From the NCBI GenBank assembly GCA_017311185.1, contig JAESUZ010002383.1, forward strand, positions 992,001 to 1,056,000: DNA of 64,000 nt, given 5' to 3'. The position numbers and the translations under genes were made by a program. Below, piece by piece: positions 32,979 to 43,489 of the stretch; position 1 is the stretch's first letter; every line of letters starts with the position of its first letter. The notes below the pieces were generated by a model. The model was not told where the DNA came from. It saw nothing but the letters and a program-made list of their open reading frames with translations, and did not search any database. Source of the DNA: Proteles cristata cristata. Its lineage: Eukaryota > Chordata > Mammalia > Carnivora > Hyaenidae.

Positions 32979-33789
32979 AATTTAATTTTTCTTTTTCATT
33001 TAATTTTTCTTTCCTTTTTAATTCACTTTTCCTTACAAGATCACAGCAGTTATTTTGTCTAACTCTAAAACAGCAAGAGGATCTAAACTAAGCAAGCTCT
33101 TCTAATTAACACCACTAACCTAAAAATTGGGCATAATTTAAAACAGCTATAAATTTCAAATTTAATGTTAAACGAAATTCATGTTTTAGCCTGTGTTCTT
33201 TATTGCACTGAATAAAGTTATAGAGCTATTATCTAGTCTCAGGTCACAAGCTAATAATCTGAGTACACCGTTATTACACAAATAGTTGAAATAATACACC
33301 TAAAATTAATAGTCACAACCACTAATTTGGTTCATGTAATGAGAATCAGCAAAACCATAAAGGCACAGGTTTACTGTAAACCTAGATTTCTGTAATAAAA
33401 TACGGAGCAAAATAACCCAGAGTAACACAGCATAAATAAGGTAGCTCACGTTTTCAAAACCGTGGATGTTAGACGAAACAAGGGCTGAACATCTACTTCT
33501 TCTTAACAAATGGTACAAAAAAATCAACTTGCAACAAAGCAAATGTTCCACATTAAACTCTCTTCCCCTATTATCATTAAAAAAAAAATCCAACCTATAT
33601 AAAGCTCAAAAGTTTGCCTCTCAGGAACGTACGACCGCCAGCAACCGAGAACATCAGGTGGCTCCTCTTTGTTGCTTCCCGATGACACAGCTTTCTTCCT
33701 GAGTCCACAACTAATTACCAACCCAAATGCCTGTCGAAAGGCCTGCCTCTAGCCCCGCCTAAACACTGAGGAACTACACGAGCGCCGAA
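32979..33789. other. UBXN4 intron 1 next to the CpG island
   Basis: AT-rich, repeat-free sequence that changes sharply to GC-rich at about 33,790. Promoter-proximal, but no site can be named. Confidence 0.45.
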
Positions 33790-34590
33790 GCACCCCGAAG
33801 TGGGTCCTAGGTGACAGAGAGAGGTCCCGGGGTGCCCGAGAGGGAGGTGTTGGGGTCTGTCTGCGCCAACTCCTCAGGGGGCGCAGCGAGGGCGGGCTGC
33901 AGGGGCCTGCCGGACGCGTCCCCGAGACCCGCGCAGAGCTGTGGGCGGGGCTCAGCGCGCTTGGGGGGCGAGGCGGGGACCGTGCCTCCGGCCGGGGTGC
34001 TGCGAAAAGCCGGGGCCGGGGGCCTCGCCAGGCCCGGCGTGCCCCAAACGGAAGGGGGAGGCGCTGTGAAGCCAGGCACGGCAGCCCGGGCCTGCCGGCG
34101 CACGGAGGAAAGGCTGGGGAACCCTAGCATTGGAGGTAGGCCGGAGGGGTGTCCGGCCACAACTCGGGTCCCCGCCCCCTTTCACCTGCCACGAATACCA
34201 CGAAGACCGCTCCGCTCCTCTTGGCCGACGCGATGGCGGCCGGAATGGCGCCCTGGAACCACAACATTGCTCTCCACGGACCCAGGCGCTTGTTCGGTGT
34301 GCTGTCGCCGCGGTCCGGGAGCTGGCCCCGCCCTCTCTTTCGTCTGGCCCCGCGGCCCCCGCAGCCCCAGCGGCTCCGTCCCCCGCCTCCGCGCAGGCAC
34401 GCTAGCCCGTCAGCGGTCCCCTGGGACGCGCGCAGGCGCGCGGACCAGGCGCACCCTGCGCCACGTGACGCCACACGTCGCCGTCGGCACGGCGTCCCAG
34501 TGCCTTGTCTCGTTGGCAAGTAGATGTGCGCGCGCGGCCTCTAGGCCTCAGACCCTGCAATTCCGGAAGTGGGAAGAGCGGGTGGAAAAG
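33790..34590. promoter_or_regulatory. CpG island, probable bidirectional promoter
   Basis: The only strongly GC-rich, CpG-rich stretch in the window. It covers UBXN4 exon 1 (minus) and ends at the start codon of the plus-strand microprotein frame; the two ATGs point away from each other and are 324 bp apart. Visible sites are an ETS/GABP-type core CCGGAAGTG at 34,563-34,571 and an E-box CACGTGAC at 34,462-34,469 next to GTGACGCCAC. There is no TATA box. ETS sites and divergent layout are typical of mammalian bidirectional CpG promoters. Confidence 0.75.
34186..34267 (-). CDS. UBXN4: UBXN4 coding exon 1 (start codon)
   Basis: The exon reads MLWFQGAIPAAIASAKRSGA and then VFVVFVAG, the expected N-terminus of UBXN4. 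The ATG is at 34,267-34,265. The exon ends in phase 1 (CAG, then donor GTGAAAG at 34,185). Residues 1-27 begin the thioredoxin-like fold. It sits in a CpG island without a TATA box, as expected of a broadly expressed gene. The 5'UTR and start site cannot be placed exactly from sequence alone. Confidence 0.95.
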
Positions 34591-34746
34591 ATGACTAACG
34601 GTTACGGCGCGTCGGCAGGACCCACAATAGGCATGATGGGAATTGTAGTCTTCATTGGCTTGTTTTTCTTCATAATGGGAAAATGTAACTGTGGTTTCCG
34701 GGGCACAGCTAAAGGGGACAGCAGTGAGCCTTTTTACAACCTGTAA
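34591..34746 (+). CDS. Candidate 51-aa single-pass membrane microprotein
   Basis: The frame reads MTNGYGASAGPTIGMMGIVV, FIGLFFFIMGKCNCGFRGTA, KGDSSEPFYNL, stop. Residues about 13-29 (IGMMGIVVFIGLFFFIM) form one strongly hydrophobic segment; a short polar N-terminus precedes it and a Cys-Asn-Cys plus basic tail follows. The ATG has A at -3 (GAAAAGATGA), just past the CpG island and 20 bp after an ETS site. A poly(A) signal ATTAAA lies at 35,296-35,301, allowing a single-exon mRNA of about 0.75 kb. The frame is open upstream to 33,811, but that part overlaps UBXN4 exon 1 in antisense and looks like GC-driven openness. I do not recognise a family. It could instead be a non-coding divergent transcript. 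Confidence 0.45.
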   Translation: MTNGYGASAGPTIGMMGIVVFIGLFFFIMGKCNCGFRGTAKGDSSEPFYNL

Positions 34747-35308
34747 AAAGGGGTGGAGAGGAAGTGGTGCTTAGTGTCGTGGAGTTGCTATCCCCCACCT
34801 CACTGAGACCTTAAATATGGAGGAAGTCGTCCCTGCCCTGAGTGGAACCCTAATTGTGGACGATTCGTGGTTATTGTGTGATACGGAAAGGTGTTTTTCT
34901 GTAAGGAACTAAGGGGGCTTTGTAGAGATTTACTGCAAGGCCCTGACTTCTGCTGAACTTATCAGCCCAACCCTAAAGAGACAGGGTAAAAACCCCAGCA
35001 GTCACCTTCTGTAATGCCATACAGCCCATGTACCTGAGGGGAGGTATTGGTAGAAGGCAGGAGTCCGGCAATTTTTTAGTCGTTGGCCACAGATCGTTCC
35101 AAGACCTCAGAACACTGGCTATGCTATTGCCACAGCTGCTTTCTAACGTCACTGAAAAGCACAGAATAACATAATGGTTCATTTTCCAGCTACTTTCCAT
35201 GGTATACAAAGGGGGAGGATAGATCATGCTTTTGTTTACAGTTTTATGTGAGAATGTTCTATAGTCAGGATAATGGCATTTTCTGGTTGTTTGCCATTAA
35301 ACTGAAAA
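34747..35308 (+). other. Possible 3'UTR of the microprotein transcript
   Basis: The 560 bp after the microprotein stop show no recognisable transposable element and end in ATTAAA at 35,296-35,301, just before a partial SINE. In a window this full of repeats, such a clean stretch after a CpG promoter fits a transcribed UTR, but this is inference. Confidence 0.3.
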
Positions 35309-35400
35309 CTGGCTCAGTCTGTGGAGCATGTGATTCTTGATTTGTGTGTGGTGACTTTGAGCCCGACCTTCTGTGTAGAGATCACTTAAAAAATGAAATC
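35309..35400 (+). repeat. Partial short-type CAN-SINE
   Basis: Lacks the first bases of the head; AACTGGCTCAGTCTGTGGAG ... CTGTGTAGAGATCACTTAAA remains. It follows the possible microprotein poly(A) signal. Confidence 0.7.
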
Positions 35401-35812
35401 TTTAAAGAAATCAAGAAAAATTGATCCATATTTAATACTTTCTAGAGTTGCACAATCTCTGATAACTATTAGCTAAAGGCTTATATGGTTTTTTTAAAGT
35501 TGCATATATTGTATTATACATTCTCAATCAATTGAGTTTTTCCCCTCAACAATTGACAGTCTTTGCAGGATTAAGGTGGTACATCTGAAAATACCTCTTT
35601 CCTATAAATATTTTACCTGAAAATAGTTAACATTGCATTCCAATTTGTATTTACTCTTTTCCAATCAGGCCTCTCATATAGTGTTATTTTAAACTGAAAC
35701 ATGATGCTGGTAACAGACCTTTGCTGCTTATATAGATCACCATTTCTCAAGAATTAGAGTTGATCTTTAACAATAACTTTAAATGAGTTTCTTAAGATTC
35801 ATTCAACCTCTG

Positions 35813-36010
35813 GGCACCTGGGTGGCTCAGTTGCTTGAGTGGCCAACTTTGGCTCAGGTCATGATCTCAGTTTGTGGGTTCAAACCCTTCATCGGGCTTA
35901 CTGCTGTCTGAGGAGCTCACTTTGAATCCTCTGTTCCCCTTTCTCTCTGCCCCTTCCCCATGTGCGCATGTGCATTCTCTCTCGAAAATAAATTTTAAAA
36001 AAACATTAAA
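35813..36010 (+). repeat. CAN-SINE
   Basis: Forward, GGGCACCTGGGTGGCTCAGT ... CTCGAAAATAAATTTTAAAA. Confidence 0.9.
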
Positions 36011-36642
36011 AAATTTAATCAATGAAAATTCTTTCAGTAGAGAGATGTCTTTATTTCTAATGTTAGGATTAAACAATGTAAGAATGATTCATAGCCTTTA
36101 TCAAGTGTTTATTGCTCATCTACTATGAGCTAGGCATACATACCTGACACTGATACAGTGAGACAATCAGATAAGAGCCCTACCTTTGTGACTGCACAAT
36201 TTAAAGAGGAAGACAGACACTGAACATGTGATTATGAGTGAGGATGGATGTCACAAAAGGGGGAAATCTAAGTGCTTCAGAAGTATGCGATGATGTGCCC
36301 AAACATGAATAGTGGGATTAAGAAAAGCCCTTCCTGAAGAAATAACATGTCAGGAAATATCTAACCAGGTGAATGAGAAGGCAAATCAAGGTAGAAGAAA
36401 CATTAGTGTGAATGCTCTGAAGCAAAGGAGAGCAGTACACTTCAACTGAAATGTCCAGTGTGGCTAGAACATAGAAAGGGGACTATGGTGCAGATAAGGC
36501 TGGAAAGATAGCTAGAATTAGATCATACAAAGATGTGGAAATCACACTAAAGATTGCAGACATTTTCCTAAAAATTGTAGAAAGCCATTGAAGAATTTTA
36601 AACAAGAATTTAAGACTTGTTACATATAAGACTTGCATTTTT

Positions 36643-36838
36643 TTTTTAAATTAACATTTATTTTTGAGAGACAGAGACAGAGTGTGAGCAGGGGAGGAGC
36701 AGAGAGAGATGGAGACATAGAATCTGAAGCAGGCCCTAGGCTCTGAGCTTTCAGCACAGAGCCCAATGGGGGCCTCGAATTCACCAACCATGAAATCATG
36801 ACCTCAGATGAAGTCATTTGCTTAACTGACTGAGCCCC
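36643..36838 (-). repeat. CAN-SINE in L2
   Basis: Reversed, ATTAACATTTATTTTTGAGA ... CTGACTGAGCCCCAGG. Confidence 0.88.
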
Positions 36839-36857
36839 AGGTCAGTCTTGTATTTCA

Positions 36858-37040
36858 ATTTTTTAAAAACCTTAGAGCACAATTGAGGGAAAGGGGCAGA
36901 GGGGGAGAGAGAAAGAATCTTAAGCAAGCTCCATGCTCAACATGGAGCCCGACTTGGAGCTTAATCCCATGATCCTGAGATCATGACTTGAGCCAAAATC
37001 GAGACTCGGGCACTCAACCAACTGAGCTACCCAAGCACTC
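36858..37040 (-). repeat. CAN-SINE in L2, older
   Basis: Reversed, TTTTTTAAAAACCTTAGAGC ... CTGAGCTACCCAAGCACTCC. Sits next to the previous SINE. Confidence 0.83.
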
Positions 37041-37694
37041 CAAGACGTGTTTTTAACTTGCAAATATGCTGCAGTTTACATGGATTGGATTGCAGGTGGG
37101 TGGGTGAATGTGAAGAGACTGGTTAAGAAGCTACTGTCTATGTATAAGGGAGATGGAGACATGAATATTTTTGGTATTTTGGAAGTAGACACATAGGTTT
37201 TGTTGATTTATTAGATATGAAATTTGAAGAAGGAGGAGTCAAGAAGAGATCTTGGGTTCCTGTCTTGAGAAATTGTATTCAAGGTGGTAATGAAATAGGG
37301 AACATTGAAGGAATAGCAAGTTGGTGGGGAGGAGTGCATGAAGATGTGAGTTCAGAATTGGACGTGTTTTCTGGAGTGCAGGAGACCCAAAGTGGAAATG
37401 TTAAGTAGGCATATAGGTATTAGGTTTGGAGCTCAGAACACAATTCTTCAACCTAGAGGTAGGAATTCTCTACATACAGGGATAATTGAGGCTCTGGAGT
37501 ATGCTATTGCTTATGGAGTATGTGAAGTGAGATTAGAGAAGAGTATATGACTCAAGTCTTAATCTCCACCATCTACAGGGTTGTATAGAAAAGTATAAAC
37601 CAGTAAAGGAAGCTCAGGAAAAATGGTAGTGGAGGGAGACTGTCTGGAGGAAAAGGGAGAATATGATACCAAAGAAACCAAGCATAGGGTTTTT

Positions 37695-37899
37695 AAAAAA
37701 AATTTTAACGTTTATTTATATTTGAGAGACAGAGTGTGAGCAAGGGAGGGGCAGAGAGGGGGAGACACAGAATCCCAAGCAGGCTCCAGGCTCTGAGCTT
37801 TCAGCCTAGAAGCCGATATGGGGCTCGAACCCACAAACCATGGTTCATGACCTGAGCTGAAGTCTGATGCTTAACTGACTGAGCCACCCAGGCGCCCCT
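37695..37899 (-). repeat. CAN-SINE
   Basis: Reversed full copy ending CCACCCAGGCGCCCC. Flanks AAGCATAGGGTTTT / AAGCATAGAGTTTT. Confidence 0.92.
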
Positions 37900-37982
37900 A
37901 AGCATAGAGTTTTAAGAAAGGAGTGAGAAGCAGCTGTGTTGAATCCTGCTGTTGGGTCAATTTATATAAGATTAATTTTTAT

Positions 37983-38189
37983 AATGTTTATTTACTTTAG
38001 AGAGACAGAGATGGAGTATGAGTGTTGGGGGGGGGTGGGGGAAGAGAGACAGGGAAACACACAATCTGAAGCAGGCTCCGCACTCTGAGCTGTCAGGACA
38101 GAGTGGATATGGGGCTCAAACTCACAAACCAAGATCATTACTTGACCCAAAGTCAGACGCATAACTGACTGAGCCACCCAGGCACCCCA
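37983..38189 (-). repeat. CAN-SINE
   Basis: Reversed, AATGTTTATTTACTTTAGAG with a G-run at 38,026-38,040, ending CCACCCAGGCACCCC. Confidence 0.9.
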
Positions 38190-38404
38190 GGATTTAAAAA
38201 TGTCTATTGTTTTTAGCAACAGAGAGATGATTATCAGCTTAGCAAGAGGGGCTTTGGTTGGGTTCTGTGTGGAAGTCAGATAGCAATGGGATGAAGAGTA
38301 AATGGGGAGAAAAAGGGTGTCTGAAGTGCGAAGGGAAAAAAACAAAGTGATACAGTGATATGGAATGGGGAAGAACAGTCTTTTAAAAGACTGGAGAAAC
38401 TTGT

Positions 38405-38631
38405 GGGGCGCCTGGGTGGCTTAGTCGGTTAAGCGTCCGACTTTCGCTTAGGTCATGATCTCGCAGTTCGTAGGTTCGAGCCCCGCGTCGGGCTCTGTGC
38501 TGACTGCCAGCTCAGAGCCTGGAGCCTGTTTCAGTCTATGACTCCCTCTCTCTCTGACCCTCCCCTGCTCATGCTGTCTCTCTCTCTCTCTCCTAGAAAT
38601 AAATAAAACATTAAAAAAATTTTTTTTAAAT
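38405..38631 (+). repeat. SINEC_Fc, young
   Basis: Near-consensus. 20-bp duplication (38,385-38,404 and 38,632-38,651), 18 of 20 identical. Confidence 0.94.
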
Positions 38632-38651
38632 AAAAGATTGGAGAGACTTGT

Positions 38652-40000
38652 ACACAATTGCAAACTAATGGAAAAGAGCTATGAATACACAGGAAAGATC
38701 CCTATGGAGAAGGGAGGGAATATGAGTTATATGGCAAATACTGCTAGTAGCCCACTTGACAATCATTTACCACGCTCCCCCCATTATTCCTTGCTGGGAA
38801 ACCACCAGCTACTTGTTTTTGCAACCTCCCTTTCCTTGCAGTCAGTAGGTCCTTGTGGGAAGGAAGAGGGGCACTTCTAGGAGGAGTTCTCCTAATAAAA
38901 AGAGACACATGGAAGAAAGGACAACCCTCCTTAGCTGTTTGTGGTTGTGTGCATATGATGCCAGGTACTGCCGCAACTGTCTTGTGGCCACGAGGAATGA
39001 CATTTCCCAATGACAATGACAAAATGGAATATGGAAAGCACTGTGTCTATGATGACATGTCATGAGATTAATAGCTGTCTTCATTGGTGAGGCTACTGGA
39101 AGTCAAATGTTGCTTATTTGTAATCACCACCACTCTAAACAAACTGGAAAGAGATCCAGAGGACTGGTGGAGAAAAGAGACACCCTTTCCATTTTAATAG
39201 GAAGTGGAGAAGAAAAATAACTTTAGACATAAATCCATTGGTAAGTTTCAGGACAGTAAGTTTGAGGACATTTTCATCTAAAGTCTGAACTCTTCCCTCT
39301 GAAGGAGGTCATTGGCTGAGAATGATGAGGTAAAGAAACTGGTACCTTGAGGCTGAGGGCAAGATTTTAAATAATACTGATGAGCATGGGAGGGCAAGGA
39401 GTAGGGAAACACAGTGTGGCAGGCAATGCTAAGGGTTAGGTGAAAGTGATGAACCTAAATTTGACCAGTTGTGTGATTTTCTCCAGTGGTCACTCAGTCC
39501 CTGGGGCACAGGCACTGAGGATGTGGAGATGTGGATTTATCCAGGGCTCTGTACACTAGAGAGTGCAAGAAAGAACAAGGGAACAAGAGAATTTAAGAGA
39601 TTAGCAAGAATGAGCCATGCGCATAGAATATGGAATTTACAAGTGAATACAGAAAGGAGACATGGATACAAAACGAAACCAAACCAGTGGAGGGGAGGCA
39701 AGAGCCTGGAGAGCGAGCACTGACAGGAGATTGGTCGATACTAAGGGGTTTTAAAATGTTAAATTTTCTAGGGGGGGAAAGCAGTCAGGAATTATGGAAA
39801 TTTCCTGATTTCTTTGAGATTTTTGAGATTTGAAGTCCAGTATTACCAAATTCAGTTAGGTTAGTCAGAACATACCTCTTCCTGAATTGACGCACTCTTC
39901 TTTTTCTGTCACTTTGGGTGAAACCAAGTCTCCCCCACTTCACTCTGTATGCAACAAGCTACAGCAGTCTTTCAATTCTGTTATCTTCAGTCCTTTTAAT
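38652..40000. other. Intergenic, unassigned
   Basis: No SINE in 1.3 kb. 38.74-39.07 kb has overlapping open frames on both strands but no recognisable protein; it may be a very old transposon. Confidence 0.4.
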
Positions 40001-40315
40001 TCCAGTTAGTGGCTACTCTGGTGGCTCACCTGGAGCCCTGCTTCAAAATCAAGACACTCAACTTCCCCAGCTGCAGGGAGTGTTGGTGCTGAAGGCTGGA
40101 AGCTGTGCCCTCCTCTGAGAGCTGCGTTCAACTGAAGAGATGAAGGCCTGGGTGTCCCCTGCCTCATTTTGGCCTCTGAGGGGCCTCCCGTCTCTAGCCC
40201 TCCCACTAGGATCACCCTATGCTTTTGTTACAACTGCATTTTACCAATGTAGTTCACTTCCTAATAAACTTCCTGCAAACAGATCTTCCCTCAGTCTGTT
40301 TCTATGAACCCAAAT
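40000..40315 (+). repeat. Possible LTR-like segment
   Basis: GTGGCTACTCTGGTGG, later TTCCTAATAAACTTCCTGCA and CAGTCTGTTTCTATGAACCC resemble the 3' part of old solitary LTRs (AATAAA, then a 'CTGTTTCTNNGAACCC' end). The family is not identified. Confidence 0.3.
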
Positions 40316-40431
40316 GAGACAGAATCCTCATTACCTGAAAGATTCACACAATTTTCCCAACTACTTATTCTGCCTTCTTTCTGGTCCATCCATACAATGA
40401 TGTCATATCCATCTTTCCCCAAGATTATTCT

Positions 40432-40560
40432 TATTTTTTTAATGTTTCATTCATTTTTGAGAGACAGTGTGAGCAGGGGAGCAGCAGAGAGAGGGAGGGA
40501 GACACAGAATCCAAAGCAGGCTCCAGGCTCTGAGCTGTCAGCACAGAGCCCGATGTAGGG
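40432..40560 (-). repeat. Partial CAN-SINE, half of a head-to-head hybrid
   Basis: Reversed tail and body (TGAGAGACAGTGTGAGCAGG ... AGGGCTCAAACCCATGAAC); the tRNA-like head is missing at the junction with the next feature. Confidence 0.82.
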
Positions 40561-40692
40561 CTCAAACCCATGAACACTGAGTTTGGAACCTTCTTGGGGT
40601 TCTGTCTCTCCCCTTTGCCCCTCTCCCCTGCCCACACACATGCGCTCTCTCTCTCTCTCTCTCCCCCTGTCTCTCAAATAAAAATAAATAGA
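40561..40692 (+). repeat. Partial CAN-SINE, forward half of the hybrid
   Basis: Forward body and tail only (GAACCTTCTTGGGGTTCTGT, CT-run, CAAATAAAAATAAA), then a GATA/GACA microsatellite at 40,690-40,715. Confidence 0.8.
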
Positions 40693-40829
40693 TAGATAGA
40701 CAGACAGATAGATAAATGACCATAACATATTGGTTTGGACAAAACCAAAGAGCCATGTATAGGGCAATGCAGAGAGAAAGGGAGGGACAGGAATGGTCTC
40801 CTGGAATAAGTAGCATCAATCCTCTTCTT

Positions 40830-41047
40830 AAAAAAATTCTTTTTAGTGTTTTATTTATTTCTGAGAGAGACAGACAGACAGCGTGAGCAGGGGAGGGTCA
40901 GAGAAAGAGGGAGACGCAGAATCTGAAACAGGCTCCAGGCTCTGAGCTGTCAGCACACAGCCCGACATGGGGCCCGAACCCACGAACCATGAGATCATGA
41001 CCTGAGCTGAAGTAGGACACTTAACCGACTGAGCCACCCAGGCGCCC
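40830..41047 (-). repeat. CAN-SINE
   Basis: Reversed full copy. Duplication CATCAATCCT at 40,814-40,823 and 41,048-41,057. Confidence 0.92.
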
Positions 41048-41057
41048 CATCAATCCT

Positions 41058-42360
41058 ATTTTTTTGCATGAACTTGATTAATGTTAGAAAGTTAAATTCC
41101 ATTTTACACTCAGACCCTTAAAGAGAAGCTTGCTTATTGATGTGCATCAAGCAAACTATGAAGTATAATTATACAGTATTAATAGTCATATCCTGTCATT
41201 TCCTTCCCACTGTCACCCTGGTGTTTAGACATAAAAGACTTCCAGCAAGCTGGACTTCAAGGATCTATGGACTTTTTTGATATACAAAGAATGACTTCAT
41301 TGCAATGAGGGCTTTTTTGAGGGATCTTTGATATCAGGTTTGTTACCAGGTCTAGAGGCACTGAAGAGGAAGGTCAGATTTTATTTGGTGCGTCTATGAC
41401 TACTGGTAGAACCCCATCATAACAGTTTGAACTCCATGCTTGAGCCCACTGTGAATTCACAAGTCTGGCTTCTTGTCATAAAAAATAAGAGAGGCCCAAA
41501 TGGGGAACAATTCCATTTGGCTGACCATAAATTCTTTGGCCTTCCAACTCAAAATCTCTGAGTTCTCCTCTGTGACCATCACTAGGGGCTGCTTCAGATT
41601 TGTTCAACAGAACTGCTGCAGCTGCTTACCCAGGACGGGACCCGTAACCCTCTTTGAGGCTGGACAGTGTGGGATCTTCAAATGTTTTGGTCCTGCACTT
41701 GAGCTAGAGCCCATGAATTGTATCTGGTCTCCTGATGCTCTTATTGACCCTCCACAAGGTTTTAGAAATTTTAGGTGTGTGCTAGTTTGTTACAGCCCCT
41801 CGTACTTCTAACCTTTCCTTTTAATTTATTCTCAGGCAGTATCAAGTATTTGAGTTTGCCAACCCCGCTGTACATGCTCATTTGGCATCAGATAGGCATA
41901 AGTGTGCAAACAATACTGGCTGGTGTTTCACCGGCCTGCTCAGTACAAGCATCCATCTAACAAACCAGGTAAAGTGGCACATCTAGAGGAAGACAGTTGT
42001 TTCTCATGGTCATTTTCTCCTGTGAATATCTTATATATAGTTATTGAAATGTCTGGGTTTATGTCTTCTTTCCTCCAGAAGATAAAAAGCAGCAACTCTA
42101 TTTAACCTTCTTTTACCCCCACATGCCTTATGACTTTTGTGAATTGAATGGGTTGTTGGTGTTATGAGGCCAAAAGTTCCCCACCACAAAGTGGGGATTT
42201 GCACAGGTAAAAACCCATCACAAATGGAATTCTTAACTGTGGTCACTCAGATATATTCCAAAATTCAATGATTCAGTGCCAGCCCTTTACCACTGCTTGA
42301 AAAAGAAGTCAAAGTGCAATTCTTACTGCAGCCGGACTGGTAATATCACCTAGAAATATA
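41058..42360. other. Intergenic, unassigned, possible old ERV-like sequence
   Basis: A 103-codon frame at 41,500-41,811 has no recognised family. The stretch has no SINE and is less AT-rich than its surroundings; it may be an old retrovirus-like remnant, but I cannot support a name. Confidence 0.3.
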
Positions 42361-42373
42361 AAATCCATGCTTA

Positions 42374-42609
42374 GAGGCACCTGGGTGGCTCAGTTGGTTA
42401 AGCATCTGACTTTGGCTCAGGTCACGATCTCATGATTCATGGGTTCGAGCCCCGCGTTGGGCTCTGTGCTCTCAGCTAGCTCGGAGCCTGGAGCCTGCTT
42501 CAGATTCTGTGTCTCCCTCTTTCTCTGACCCTCCCTTGCTTATGCTCTCTCTCTCTCTCTCTCCCTCTCCCTCTTTCTCTCTCTCAGAAATAAATAAAAT
42601 ATTTTTTTA
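42374..42609 (+). repeat. CAN-SINE, forward partner of inverted pair
   Basis: Forward, GAGGCACCTGGGTGGCTCAG ... AGAAATAAATAAAATATTTT. Outer flanks AAAATCCATGCTTA / AAAATCCCTGCTTA (about 42,360 and 42,889). Confidence 0.9.
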
Positions 42610-42851
42610 AAAGCTTTTTTTTTCTCAATTTTTTTTTTAATGTTTTATTTATTTTTAGGAGAGAGAGAGAGAGAGAGACAGCGTGAGCAGGGGAGGGTCA
42701 GAGAGAGAGGGAGTCACAGGCTGAAACAGGCTCCAGGCTCTGAGCTGGCAGTCAGCACAGAGCCCGACGCTGGGCTCGAACCCATGAACCGCAAGATCAT
42801 GACCCAAGTGAAAGTCGGACGCTTAACCGACTAAGCCACCCAGGCGCCCCT
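42610..42851 (-). repeat. SINEC_Fc, young, reversed partner
   Basis: Reversed near-consensus copy (TTATTTTTAGGAGAGAGAGA ... CTAAGCCACCCAGGCGCCCC) inserted in the A/T-rich tail of the forward SINE. Inner flanks AAAATATTTTTT / AAAATATTTTTA. Confidence 0.92.
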
Positions 42852-43179
42852 AAAATATTTTTAAAAATTTTTAAATAAAAACAAAAATAAAATCCCTGCT
42901 TAAAAAAAATTTTTTGTTGTTGTTTCATAGAAACTTGCACCTGTTACCACCAGAGGGGGCTGTATGACTTACATATTGCAAAGCCATTTATATTAAAAAA
43001 ATGTAAAGGGAAAATAATATTCTCTATTTTTGATTTTTCTTCACTCAAAACAATCAAATCTTCATGAGTAAGATGGGATGGCATTCTTCTCTAGGTTTTC
43101 ATAGAGATCCACGTGAAAACAGACAAAAAATGGCAGTAACTCATTAGCAAGGCTTATGGCAGTAACTTAGGTAGTTAAG

Positions 43180-43410
43180 CCCATGAACTGTGGAATCAGG
43201 CTTTCCTGGTTCATTTATACATCCAGCACTTACTATGTGACCTTGGGCAAAGTTCTTCACATTTTCACACTTCAGTTGCTTCACTAGTAAGCTGGGATAA
43301 AAATAAAAATGGTCTTTTAGGGCTATTGTCATAAAATAGGGACTTTTATAAGTGCTGAGCAAGTGCTTGGTACATAGTAATTAAATGCTTTACACATGTT
43401 AGCTATTACT
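43180..43410 (+). repeat. MIR (near complete)
   Basis: AACTGTGGAATCAGGCTTTC, ACTATGTGACCTTGGGCAAA, AGTTGCTTCACTAGTAAGCT and CTTGGTACATAGTAATTAAA give all MIR segments in order. Confidence 0.85.
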
Positions 43411-43489
43411 TCTGACCGCCAAAACTATAGTTAAGAAAAATAAATGTGTGCCTTTCAGGATTCAAAGGATTTGACTCAGCCAGATCATT

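Larger units (their letters stand above)
1..34267 (-). other. UBXN4: UBXN4 locus, 5' part (six coding exons)
   Basis: Six exons on the minus strand join in phase into the first 200 or so residues of UBXN4 (erasin / UBXD2). The family protein is ER-membrane associated; its C-terminal UBX domain binds p97/VCP and it promotes ER-associated degradation. Only the N-terminal thioredoxin-like region and the start of the Ser/Thr-rich linker are in the window. The coiled coil, UBX domain and membrane segment must lie beyond position 1. I looked for the next Lys/Glu-rich exon left of 5,266 and found none, so the left end is intron. Intron 1 is about 9.6 kb and the intron after coding exon 5 about 15 kb; both are full of repeats. 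Confidence 0.93.
36090..37500 (-). mobile_element. Old L2 fragment, minus strand
   Basis: Reversed L2 runs from AAGTGTTTATTGCTCATCTA and TGAGCTAGGCATACATACC (3' end) through GAAAGCCATTGAAGAATTTT to GGAAATGTTAAGTAGGCATA. Two minus-strand SINEs split it at 36,643-37,040. Confidence 0.7.

Noticed and set aside
33811..34590. Long plus-strand open frame (260 codons) leading into the microprotein
   Set aside because: Runs antisense through UBXN4 exon 1 in very GC-rich DNA, where stops are rare; composition is Arg/Pro/Gly/Ala without domains. Only the short downstream part looks protein-like.
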